DNA of 64,000 bases from UBA6898 sp964463135 (GTDB lineage: Bacteria > Nitrospirota > Thermodesulfovibrionia > Thermodesulfovibrionales > UBA6898): contig CAYXBA010000013.1 of the NCBI GenBank assembly GCA_964463135.1, positions 1 to 64,000 on the forward strand, written 5' to 3'. The notes beneath the pieces were generated by a model. That model was not told the origin of the DNA. It ran no database searches and saw nothing but the letters and a program-made list of their open reading frames with translations. The position numbers and the translations under genes were made by a program. Below, piece by piece: positions 34,785-42,611 of the stretch. Each line of letters starts with the position of its first letter. The stretch's first letter is position 1.

Positions 34785-35663
34785 TCAGTAAATGAACGTT
34801 GCAGGGTCTTTGAGTTTGTGGCACTTTGTGCAAAGTGTTCTCGCCTGTTCCCGGCCGACGGTCCAGGAGTGTGCCTTATGACAATCCAGGCATTGTAAGC
34901 CTGCTTTTGTCATATGCAGGTTATGCTGGCCGACCTTAGTCTCATTCCCGTGGCAATCCTTCAGGCAGTCCTGGCTCGAAGGCTTAATCTTTCCGTGCGG
35001 ATGATGACAGTCAAAGCACTTCAGGCCTGACATGACATTTTTTTCGCCAAGACTCTTGTGACAGCGCACGCACCGTTCATTCGTGATCATCTTTGGTGTT
35101 TTTTCGCTGAAATTATGGCAGTTAAGGCAGGAAAGGCCCTGCATGCCGAGGCCATGGATCATCCTGTCTGTATGACATTCAGGACATGCCTGCTGGTTTG
35201 GCGTGAACTTGTGCAGATTGCCGAAATGGCATTTTGCGCAGCTGATCTGCTGCATAAATACGTGTCGTGCATGGCCGTAAGAACTACTGAGGCTCTTCGA
35301 ACCCTTTGATACGTCCGCGGTATGGCAGTTTTTGCAGGCATCCCACGGGGAGACTCTTCCATGCTTCTGCTTGGTTGTCTTGGTGCCTTTCATTACAAAG
35401 GAAACCATCATTTTGTTCTGCTCTATCAGGGTCATGGTATGGCAGATCTGACACTGAAAATCCCTGTGTTTGCCGGCCTGCCAGGTCTTAAAGGCATCCT
35501 GCATAAGGTGGCAAGACATACAGAATTCGGGGTCTTCCTGTGTATGGCGGTAATACCTGAAGCCAAGAACACTGCCGATAATGGATATAAGGAAGAGCAG
35601 GGTCACGATAGCCTTCCTGTTCTCTTCAATGAACTGGCCAAATGATGGTGACTTGTCAGGCAT
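34785..35663 (-). CDS. NapC/NrfH-like membrane-anchored decahaem cytochrome with an extra CX3CH motif
   Basis: 292 residues. A single N-terminal membrane helix (about 18-38) is followed by EDPEFCMSCHLMQDAF, characteristic of NapC/NrfH-type quinol dehydrogenases. Ten CXXCH motifs are present, plus one CLKDCH (CX3CH) at about residues 233-238, so 10 or 11 haems. It would draw electrons from menaquinol and pass them to periplasmic carriers. The gene follows a small membrane protein gene by 9 nt. Confidence 0.9.
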   Translation of the reverse strand: MPDKSPSFGQFIEENRKAIVTLLFLISIIGSVLGFRYYRHTQEDPEFCMSCHLMQDAFKTWQAGKHRDFQCQICHTMTLIEQNKMMVSFVMKGTKTTKQKHGRVSPWDACKNCHTADVSKGSKSLSSSYGHARHVFMQQISCAKCHFGNLHKFTPNQQACPECHTDRMIHGLGMQGLSCLNCHNFSEKTPKMITNERCVRCHKSLGEKNVMSGLKCFDCHHPHGKIKPSSQDCLKDCHGNETKVGQHNLHMTKAGLQCLDCHKAHSWTVGREQARTLCTKCHKLKDPATFIY

Positions 35664-35672
35664 CTTCCCTGC

Positions 35673-35975
35673 TCATTTCTTCCCCAGGAGTTCAAAAAAT
35701 TTATAAAGAAAAAAGGAGAAGATAAATCCCATAAGCGCGCCGAATGCGGCAAGAATGGCAAGAATCACAAAAAATGCCAGATAAACAACAATACTCTTTG
35801 AGGTAACGCCAAGAGACATCAGGCTGTTCAGATCTTTGGCAATAGCGTCCCGCCAAGTTCCCTGCATCGACTCACTATACATGCTGTCCATAAGCAGGGT
35901 TATTGATACGCTCATTAAAGCGCCGACAATCGCTCCGCCTATAAGAAATTTTCTGGCCCTGCTGTGGTTTCCCAT
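35673..35975 (-). CDS. Small membrane protein of unknown function
   Basis: 100 residues with two hydrophobic segments (about 10-30 and 62-92) and a soluble loop between them. No family recognised. It lies 9 nt upstream of the NapC-like cytochrome gene, so it may help assembly or anchoring of that cytochrome. The 268-nt gap on its 5' side holds no convincing gene or promoter. Confidence 0.65.
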   Translation of the reverse strand: MGNHSRARKFLIGGAIVGALMSVSITLLMDSMYSESMQGTWRDAIAKDLNSLMSLGVTSKSIVVYLAFFVILAILAAFGALMGFIFSFFLYKFFELLGKK

Positions 35976-36244
35976 ATTTTTCTACTATTCATTATATGGA
36001 TATGATCGGATTTTGTCTTGGTTGCCTCTGCAAGAAACAGGGGCAGCACCATTTTGGCTTGTCCCTCGCGTTTTCGAACTATGAGATGTTTTCCTGTTTC
36101 TCGTCCGAATCTCGGCGTCAGGGTTTCCCTGCGCTGAAGTTCCTGCCTGTTACGCAGGTTATTTCTTGCCGGCGGAACAAAGCGTTGTAAATTACAAAAA
36201 CCTATTTTCTTTAGTCAAGCAGGAAGGATGGGGCTATTCAGGCC

Positions 36245-36949
36245 ATGACGGTACGCGGGTTATTGCAGGTCTGTTATTATAGATACGTGGAATATATCTC
36301 ACCTGGATATACAGACAGAAGAAAGGTCTTGTTGGGATGGGCATTGGTACTCGCCATGATAACGGTCTTCTACAACATCATGGAGGGGTTGGTCTCCGTC
36401 TTCTTCGGTCTCGAGGATGAGACCATAGCGCTCTTCGGCTTTGGCATAGATTCGTTCGTGGAGGTACTATCAGGGGTCGGCATATGGCACATGATCCTCA
36501 GAATGCGGAAGCAGACCAACGGCAGCGTTGACCGATTTGAGGTCCGCGCGCTCAAAACAACCGGTGCAGCCTTCTATCTCCTTACGGCAGGCCTTCTGGC
36601 CACTGCAGTGCTTAATCTTTTTTATGGCCGCAGGCCGCATTCAACTCAATGGGGTGTCATTGTTTCCTCTGTTTCGATCATGACCATGTGGCTGCTTATA
36701 CATTTCAAGATGAAGGTCGGAAAAGAACTCAACTCCGCCGCTATTATGGCAGATGCGCAATGCACAACAACCTGCCTGCAGTTATCTTTTGTGCTTCTGG
36801 TCTCAAGTATAGGCTTTGAGCTCACGGGCATTGGCGGCCTTGATTCCGCCGGTGCTGTCATTATTGCCTGGTTATCGTTCAGGGAAGGCAGGGAGGCATT
36901 TGAAAAAGCCCGGGGCAGGACATGCTCCTGCGGTCAGGTCTGCCGATAA
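36245..36949 (+). CDS. Cation-efflux (CDF)-like membrane protein
   Basis: 234 residues with about five or six membrane helices. The pattern FGIDSFVEVLSG in TM2 and ADAQCTTTCLQ plus GLDSAGAVIIAWLSFREG in later helices resemble the transmembrane domain of cation diffusion facilitators. The usual C-terminal cytoplasmic domain is absent. The C-terminus ends in a Cys-rich tail (CSCGQVC). The transported ion is unknown, and canonical HxxxD metal-site residues are not all seen. Confidence 0.75.
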   Translation: MTVRGLLQVCYYRYVEYISPGYTDRRKVLLGWALVLAMITVFYNIMEGLVSVFFGLEDETIALFGFGIDSFVEVLSGVGIWHMILRMRKQTNGSVDRFEVRALKTTGAAFYLLTAGLLATAVLNLFYGRRPHSTQWGVIVSSVSIMTMWLLIHFKMKVGKELNSAAIMADAQCTTTCLQLSFVLLVSSIGFELTGIGGLDSAGAVIIAWLSFREGREAFEKARGRTCSCGQVCR

Positions 36950-37027
36950 CCGTTCGGAGGAATCTTTTGCTGATTAATGCTGGCGGGCTTTTAGCCTTGA
37001 CTCTCTGCAGGAAGACCAATAAAATCA

Positions 37028-37103
37028 TGGTGGGCAGTCGCAGAATTGAACTGCGGACACCGGGTTTTTCAGACCCGTGCTCTACCAACTGAGCTAACTG
37101 CCC
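37028..37103 (-). tRNA. tRNA-Phe (GAA)
   Basis: Minus-strand tRNA of 76 nt including an encoded CCA. The acceptor stem GGGCAGT/ACTGCCC is perfect, with discriminator A. The D-arm is GCTC/GAGC. The anticodon arm CGGGT-CTGAAAA-ACCCG gives anticodon GAA, and the T-arm is CGCAG-TTCAATT-CTGCG. All expected invariant features are present. Confidence 0.97.
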
Positions 37104-37113
37104 CCGGACAATA

Positions 37114-37143
37114 ACTATACCTATTACGTTTTTTGATTGTCAA
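37114..37143 (-). promoter_or_regulatory. Promoter of tRNA-Phe
   Basis: On the minus strand TTGACA (37138-37143) and TATAGT (37114-37119), spacer 18 bp, end about 10 nt before the tRNA 5' end. The position fits a tRNA promoter with a very short leader. The -35 hexamer sits only 3 nt from the divergent lnt start. Confidence 0.7.
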
Positions 37144-37146
37144 CAT

Positions 37147-38694
37147 ATGAAAAATACTTTTCTGAAAAAATATTATCCTCTTCTGCCGGCACTGCTGTCA
37201 GGCATCCTGCTGGTACTCTCCTTTCCGCGTTTTGATTTTTTTCTTTTAGCATGGACAGGTTTTGTACCTCTTCTTTTCTCTCTCTGGAAAAAGGACTGGC
37301 GTGAGGCTTTTCTTTTTGGCTTTGTTTTCGGTATGGTCTATTTTTTCGGAACGCTGTACTGGGTCTATCACTCGATTAACCATTTTGGCGGCATATCGTT
37401 CTTATCAAGCATCATTATCGTTCTTTTTTTATCGGCGTATTTAAGCCTTTTTCCTGCTTTCTTTTCTATGCTCTACTCACAGGTGTACAGAAAGACCAGG
37501 CTGCCGGCACTGTTTATCGCACCGGTCTTATGGGTTTCGATTGAGTTTATCCGCTCTTATGCGCTGACCGGTTTTCCCTGGTCGAGCATCGGATACAGCC
37601 AGTACCGCTTTCTTTCCCTGATTCAGGTCTCGGACATCTCCGGGGTCTACGGCATATCGTTCCTGGTCCTTGCGGTTAATGGTTTTATTTGCGATCTTTT
37701 GCTGCTCAGAAAACGGTTAAAGGAGATGCCCCTCTTTCCGCTTTCCTATTTTATGGCCGGCGCGTCGCTACTCCTTGTATTGATCATCGCAAGCCTCGGA
37801 TACGGTTTCTGGAGACTCCATCAGGACAGGGACGGCAGAAGCCTGACCATAAGTGTTATCCAGGGGAATATAGAGCAGGATAAGAAGTGGGAGCCTGTTT
37901 ACCAGGATGAAGTCATCAATATCTATAGCAGGCTTTCTGAAGAGGCCATGAAGAAACAGCCCTCCCTTATTGTCTGGCCTGAGACAGCTGTGCCTTTTTT
38001 GTTCGGATCTGACATGGTCAATACCGAGCGTATCATTCAATTCCAGAAGCAGACAGGAACAGCTCTTCTGTTCGGCAGTGTTCTCGAAAAGCGACGGACT
38101 GCCGAATCTACAGATCTCTCCAACAGTGCGGTCCTCCTTGACCGTGAGGGTAAAAAATCTTATGTCTATGATAAGATACATCTTGTCCCTTTTGGGGAAT
38201 ATGTTCCCCTGAGAAAAGTCCTTTTCTTTATCGATAAGCTTGTTGTCGGCATCGGTGATTACATTCCCGGCAGGCAGTATCTGCAGGCTGACACCGAGTT
38301 GGGCAGATTCGGCACCCTCATCTGTTATGAGGTGATCTTTCCTGGTTTGGTCAGAAAATTCTTTACACGCGGCGGCGACTTTATGGTTACCATAACCAAT
38401 GACGCCTGGTTCGGCAATACTGCAGGCCCCTATCAGCATTTTAGTATGACGGTTTTCCGTGCGATTGAGAACAGAAAACCTCTCGCTCGTGCCGCAAATA
38501 CCGGCATATCGGGATTTATTGACAGTAATGGCAGGATCCTGACGCAGTCGGGTCTTTTTGAACGTCAGGTCCTGACGTATACCCTAAAGACAGATCCCTC
38601 GATGACGTTTTACACAAAATTCGGTGATCTGTTCTCTTTTTTCTGTATGGTTATTTCTATTATTTTGCTTGCTAATATTGTCCCAAGGAGGTAA
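37147..38694 (+). CDS. lnt: Apolipoprotein N-acyltransferase
   Basis: 515 residues. Six or seven N-terminal membrane helices precede a nitrilase-type periplasmic domain with the catalytic Glu (VWPETAVPF), Lys (DKIHLVPFGEYVP) and Cys (LICYEVIFPG), and a C-terminal membrane helix. It adds the third acyl chain to lipoproteins in the inner membrane, consistent with the lipoproteins in this window and a Gram-negative envelope. No ribosome binding site is visible before the ATG. The stop overlaps the prfB start (TAATG). Confidence 0.95.
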   Translation: MKNTFLKKYYPLLPALLSGILLVLSFPRFDFFLLAWTGFVPLLFSLWKKDWREAFLFGFVFGMVYFFGTLYWVYHSINHFGGISFLSSIIIVLFLSAYLSLFPAFFSMLYSQVYRKTRLPALFIAPVLWVSIEFIRSYALTGFPWSSIGYSQYRFLSLIQVSDISGVYGISFLVLAVNGFICDLLLLRKRLKEMPLFPLSYFMAGASLLLVLIIASLGYGFWRLHQDRDGRSLTISVIQGNIEQDKKWEPVYQDEVINIYSRLSEEAMKKQPSLIVWPETAVPFLFGSDMVNTERIIQFQKQTGTALLFGSVLEKRRTAESTDLSNSAVLLDREGKKSYVYDKIHLVPFGEYVPLRKVLFFIDKLVVGIGDYIPGRQYLQADTELGRFGTLICYEVIFPGLVRKFFTRGGDFMVTITNDAWFGNTAGPYQHFSMTVFRAIENRKPLARAANTGISGFIDSNGRILTQSGLFERQVLTYTLKTDPSMTFYTKFGDLFSFFCMVISIILLANIVPRR

Positions 38695-39819
38695 TGGTGC
38701 TTATTCATGATGAGCTTAAGGATGCGCTCTCTCTGATTAGAACAAAAGTCGATACCTTAAGAGGTTATCTTTGATATCGAACGTAAGAAGAACGACCTGG
38801 CGAGAATAGAGGAAGATCTCGCCCTAGAACATATCTGGTCATCCCCTGAGAAATCAAAAGAACTTCTTAAGGAAAAGGCCCGGCTAGAAGGCACGATCAC
38901 GCCCTTTGAGCAGCTCACCCAGAAACTTCTCTATGCAGAAGAATCCATCGGCATCCTGGAAGAAGAAGGTGGCGATTTATTCATTAAGGAGCTCAAGGCT
39001 GAGATAGATTCTCTTCGGGAAGAGATGGAGAACCTTGAACTGCAGAACCTTCTTTCCGGTGAATTGGATAAAAATAATGCGATTCTCACCATCCATCCGG
39101 GCGCTGGAGGAGTAGAAAGTCAGGACTGGGCCCAGATGCTTATGCGCATGTATCTGCGGTGGTCTGAGCGTCGCGGATATAAGGCTCAGGTTGTGGATCT
39201 GCAGCCAGGTGATGAAGCAGGAATAAAAAATGCGACGCTGACCATCAGCGGTAAATATGCATATGGATATCTTCGTTCTGAGGCAGGCGTTCACCGGCTG
39301 GTCAGGATATCCCCTTTTGATGCCAATAAGCGAAGACATACATCTTTTGCATCTGTTATCGTAAGCCCTGAGATTGAAGACGATGTCAAAGTTGACCTGA
39401 GGGATGAAGATATCAAAATGGATGTGTACAGGGCTTCAGGTGCCGGGGGGCAGCATGTCAATAAGACATCGTCTGCTGTCCGTCTTACTCATATTCCTAC
39501 TGGAATAATTGTCGCCTGCCAAAACGAACGTTCTCAGCATACCAATAAGGCAGTTGCCATGAAAATAATCAAGGCACGTCTGTATGAATTACAACTAAAG
39601 GCCAAAGAGAAAAAAATGGAAGATATTATTGGAGATAAGAAGGATATCGCCTGGGGCAGTCAGATACGTTCCTATGTGATGCAGCCCTATCAAATGGTCA
39701 AAGACCATAGAACAGGCATTGAATCCGGCGATATTAATTCTGTTCTTGATGGTTCTCTTGATAGGTTTCTCAAAGAATTTTTAAAATTATCTCTTTCTAA
39801 AGCGTTGCCTGAAAGATAA
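38694..39819 (+). CDS. prfB: Peptide chain release factor 2, with programmed +1 frameshift
   Basis: 374 residues after frameshifting: frame 0 runs 38694-38771 (26 codons) to an in-frame TGA at 38772-38774, then frame +1 runs 38773-39819. The start ATG overlaps the lnt stop and has AAGGAGG just upstream. RF2 signatures are SPFDANKRRHTS (stop-codon recognition) and GAGGQHVNKT (GGQ). The product releases peptides at UGA and UAA. Low RF2 favours the shift, so expression is self-regulated. Confidence 0.95.
38759..38775 (+). promoter_or_regulatory. RF2 programmed frameshift site
   Basis: AGAGG (internal Shine-Dalgarno-like) lies just upstream of TAT CTT TGA T, the slippery CTT-TGA. This is the same organisation as the Escherichia coli prfB site (AGGGGG TAT CTT TGA C), with a weaker SD and T rather than C after the stop. 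Confidence 0.93.
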
Positions 39820-39834
39820 ACGCGTGATTGGTGT

Positions 39835-40100
39835 TCTTTCTGTTTATTATAATGTACAAAAAAGTAGTAGTAGTAATAGAAGTTGTGAGAATGTTGATAA
39901 CACTGTAACCTATTGAAAAATAGATAAAATAGTTAATAGGAACTTGGTCGGCAACTTTGGGGATTTTTTAACGAAGCTGACATTGGCAAAGATCTTACGA
40001 GATACTCACCGATACGTAACAGGAATGTTGTTTGGTATTCGTTTTTCGGATATAATATGTGACCTCCCACACAGTTAGTTATTAACAAATGTGAATAACT
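39835..40100. other. Probable chromosomal origin (oriC)
   Basis: The 299-nt gap between prfB and dnaA is AT-rich and has origin elements. A leftmost AT-rich stretch (39838-39864) comes first, then DnaA-trios TAGTAGTAGTAATAG at 39865-39879, then a DnaA-box-like TGTTGATAA at 39892-39900. Further boxes near dnaA are TTATTAACA (40079-40087) and, on the minus strand, TTATTCACA (40090-40098). The box, spacer, trio, AT-rich order matches the basal unwinding system described in Bacillus. Confidence 0.75.
40028..40056 (+). promoter_or_regulatory. Candidate dnaA promoter
   Basis: TATAAT at 40051-40056 with TTGTTT at 40028-40033 (spacer 17 bp), about 60 nt before dnaA. The two DnaA boxes just downstream (40079-40098) would allow DnaA to repress its own transcription. 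Confidence 0.5.
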
Positions 40101-40118
40101 TGTTAGCAAAGGCGCGGC

Positions 40119-41450
40119 ATGACTATAGAAGAAATATGGAATAAGAGTCTCTCAAAAATTGAACAAAAGGTTGATGGCAGTGCCTTTGACTTATGGTTCA
40201 AGCCGATCAAAACAGTATCAATAAAAGATCAGGCTGTCACCCTCGAAATACCGAACAGATTTTTCAAGGAGTGGATAGAGGATGCTTACCCAAATCTTAT
40301 AAAGGATTCTCTTGAGGCTATCGCAGGGCATCCTGTGACCGTGAAATATAAGATAGAAGAACCGCAGGATATTTCCCTGAAAAAGAGCAGTGACCGGATA
40401 GAGAATAAAAGACAACGGCTTGCCAACAGGGGGATCTATCTTAATCCCCGATACACCTTTGAGAATTTCGTACCGGGCGTCAGCAACCAGCTTGCTCATG
40501 CAGCGGCGGTGGCGGTTGCCGAGTCCCCGGGGAAAATATATAACCCTCTCTATATTTATGGCGGAGCGGGACTGGGCAAGACCCATCTTATGAATGCGGT
40601 CGGTAACATGGTACTTGAGAAAAAACATGATTTCTCTATTCTTTATGTGCCGACCGATCAGCTCATAACAGAGATTGTGACTGCATTGCGGTATGACAAG
40701 ATGGCGGAGTTAAAGGATAAGTACCGTAATCTCGACCTCCTTCTGATCGACGATGTGCAGTTTATCAGGGGAGAAAAGACCCAGGACGAGCTTTTCCATA
40801 CCTTTAATTCTTTATACGAGAAGCAGAAACAGATCGTCATATCCTGTGATCGCTCACCAAGAGAGATAAACGATATTACTGACCGGCTGCGGTCTCGGTT
40901 TACCATGGGCCTTATTGTCGATATTCAGCCTCCGGATATAGAGACAAAGATCGCGATCATCCACAAAAAGGCAGAGATGATGAATATTCGAAAACTTCCT
41001 GAGGATGTCGTGCATCTCCTTGCAAGCAGGATCAAATCGAATATCCGGGAGCTTGAAGGCAGTCTCATGCGAATTGCTGCACAGGCGGCGCTTACCGGGG
41101 AAGAGATTACCCTGGATACGACAAAAAAAGTGCTCAAGGACATTATCCATGACGAACGCCGGCCGGTAACCGTGGATGCGGTGATCAAAACGGTATGTGA
41201 ATTTTATAATATCAAGCCGTCTGAAATAAAACTCAAGAGGCGGACCAAGGACCTTGTCATTGCCCGCCACACGGTCATGTATGTTGCGAAGCAGGTCACG
41301 GAATCCTCCCTCAGCGACATCGGCAAGGCCTGCGGCGGCAAAGACCATGCAACGGTCATCTATGCATGCAAGCAGGTTGATGAACGCAGGTCCAGGGACG
41401 AGGCATTCAACAGAATGATAGAAAATCTTCTTCAGAAGATAAAACACTAA
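40119..41450 (+). CDS. dnaA: Chromosomal replication initiator DnaA
   Basis: 443 residues. Domain I at the N-terminus (IWNKSLSKIEQKVDGSAFDLWFKPI), a short domain II, the AAA+ domain III with Walker A GGAGLGKTHLMNAVG and Walker B LLLIDDVQFI, and domain IV with the DNA-binding signature GGKDHATVIYA. It opens oriC, which lies immediately upstream. The gene is followed by dnaN after 10 nt. Confidence 0.98.
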   Translation: MTIEEIWNKSLSKIEQKVDGSAFDLWFKPIKTVSIKDQAVTLEIPNRFFKEWIEDAYPNLIKDSLEAIAGHPVTVKYKIEEPQDISLKKSSDRIENKRQRLANRGIYLNPRYTFENFVPGVSNQLAHAAAVAVAESPGKIYNPLYIYGGAGLGKTHLMNAVGNMVLEKKHDFSILYVPTDQLITEIVTALRYDKMAELKDKYRNLDLLLIDDVQFIRGEKTQDELFHTFNSLYEKQKQIVISCDRSPREINDITDRLRSRFTMGLIVDIQPPDIETKIAIIHKKAEMMNIRKLPEDVVHLLASRIKSNIRELEGSLMRIAAQAALTGEEITLDTTKKVLKDIIHDERRPVTVDAVIKTVCEFYNIKPSEIKLKRRTKDLVIARHTVMYVAKQVTESSLSDIGKACGGKDHATVIYACKQVDERRSRDEAFNRMIENLLQKIKH

Positions 41451-41459
41451 GGAGGGGTC

Positions 41460-42560
41460 ATGAAGCTAACAGTTTCCAAAGACGAACTGCAGGAGAAGCT
41501 ATCGAATATACAGAACATTGTAGAAAAACGTAACACCATGCCGATCCTGAGCCATTTCCTGCTGGAGGCGGGCAAGAGCGGTTCTTTTATTACAGCCACA
41601 GACCTCGAGACAGCTCTCCGGGAACCGCTTGCCCTGAAGGTAGAGAAAGAAGGGAAGATCTGTATCCCGGCCCGGAAGATGTTTGAGATCGTCAGGGAAG
41701 TGGATGGCGATCTTTCTCTAGAATCCATCGATGATCAGTGGCTGCGGATAAAGACCGGAGCGAGCAACTTCCGGCTTGCCTGCCTCTCATCGAAGGAGTT
41801 CCCTGCCTGGCCCGGCATGGAGGATATGGAGGAGATATCCCTTGAGGCAAAAACCATGGCAGGCCTCATCGAGAAGACGGTTTTTGCAGCGGGTGACAGT
41901 GATACACGGTACACCCTCAACGGCCTTCTTTTTCATATAACCACGGACAACAGACTTTCAATGGTCGGCACAGACGGCCACCGGCTGGCAGCCATGGCAA
42001 AACCGATAGAAGGCAAAATCTCTGAAGAGAAGAAGCTGATCGTACCGAAGAAGGCGGCGGCTGAGCTCAGGAAAATTCTCGAAAAAAGGGAAGGCAGTGT
42101 CAAAATGGTGCTCAGCAAGAATCATGTGCTCTTCAGCATCGGCGATATCCAGTTCCTGACGCGTCTTATCGAGGGCACGTACCCCAACTATGAACAGGTC
42201 ATACCGCCTGCGAATGAAAAGCGGATCGTTATTGAGCGGGCAGCTTTTGCAAAGGCGCTTCGCAGGGTATCTCTCATGGCAAAAGACAAGACCAATGCCG
42301 TGAAGATGGACCTTGGAGAAAATAGACTGACGGTGACAACATCAAATCCGGACATGGGAGAGGCAACTGACGAAATTGCAGTTGCATATGAGGGAGAGAA
42401 GACTGCTCTGGGCCTCAATGCCCGGTATCTCCTCGATATTATAGAAGTGATGTCCTCTGACAAGGTGATCATGGAATTTCAGGGGGCACTTAATCCTGTG
42501 CTCATAAAGGATGAGCAGGATGCCGATTACCGCTGTGTGATCATGCCGATGAGGATATAA
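41460..42560 (+). CDS. dnaN: DNA polymerase III beta sliding clamp
   Basis: 366 residues, the usual clamp length. The three topologically similar domains are recognisable (MKLTVSKDELQEKLSNIQNIVEKRNTMPILSHF at the start in two adjoining parts; TDGHRLA in domain 2; VIMPMRI at the end). It encircles DNA and tethers polymerase III. A strong ribosome binding site AAGGAGGGG precedes the ATG. No recF follows, unlike many bacterial origin operons. Confidence 0.97.
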   Translation: MKLTVSKDELQEKLSNIQNIVEKRNTMPILSHFLLEAGKSGSFITATDLETALREPLALKVEKEGKICIPARKMFEIVREVDGDLSLESIDDQWLRIKTGASNFRLACLSSKEFPAWPGMEDMEEISLEAKTMAGLIEKTVFAAGDSDTRYTLNGLLFHITTDNRLSMVGTDGHRLAAMAKPIEGKISEEKKLIVPKKAAAELRKILEKREGSVKMVLSKNHVLFSIGDIQFLTRLIEGTYPNYEQVIPPANEKRIVIERAAFAKALRRVSLMAKDKTNAVKMDLGENRLTVTTSNPDMGEATDEIAVAYEGEKTALGLNARYLLDIIEVMSSDKVIMEFQGALNPVLIKDEQDADYRCVIMPMRI

Positions 42561-42611
42561 CAAGCAGGACGGATTTACGGATTTCTGGAAAAATAACAAC
42601 AGAGAGGGAAC

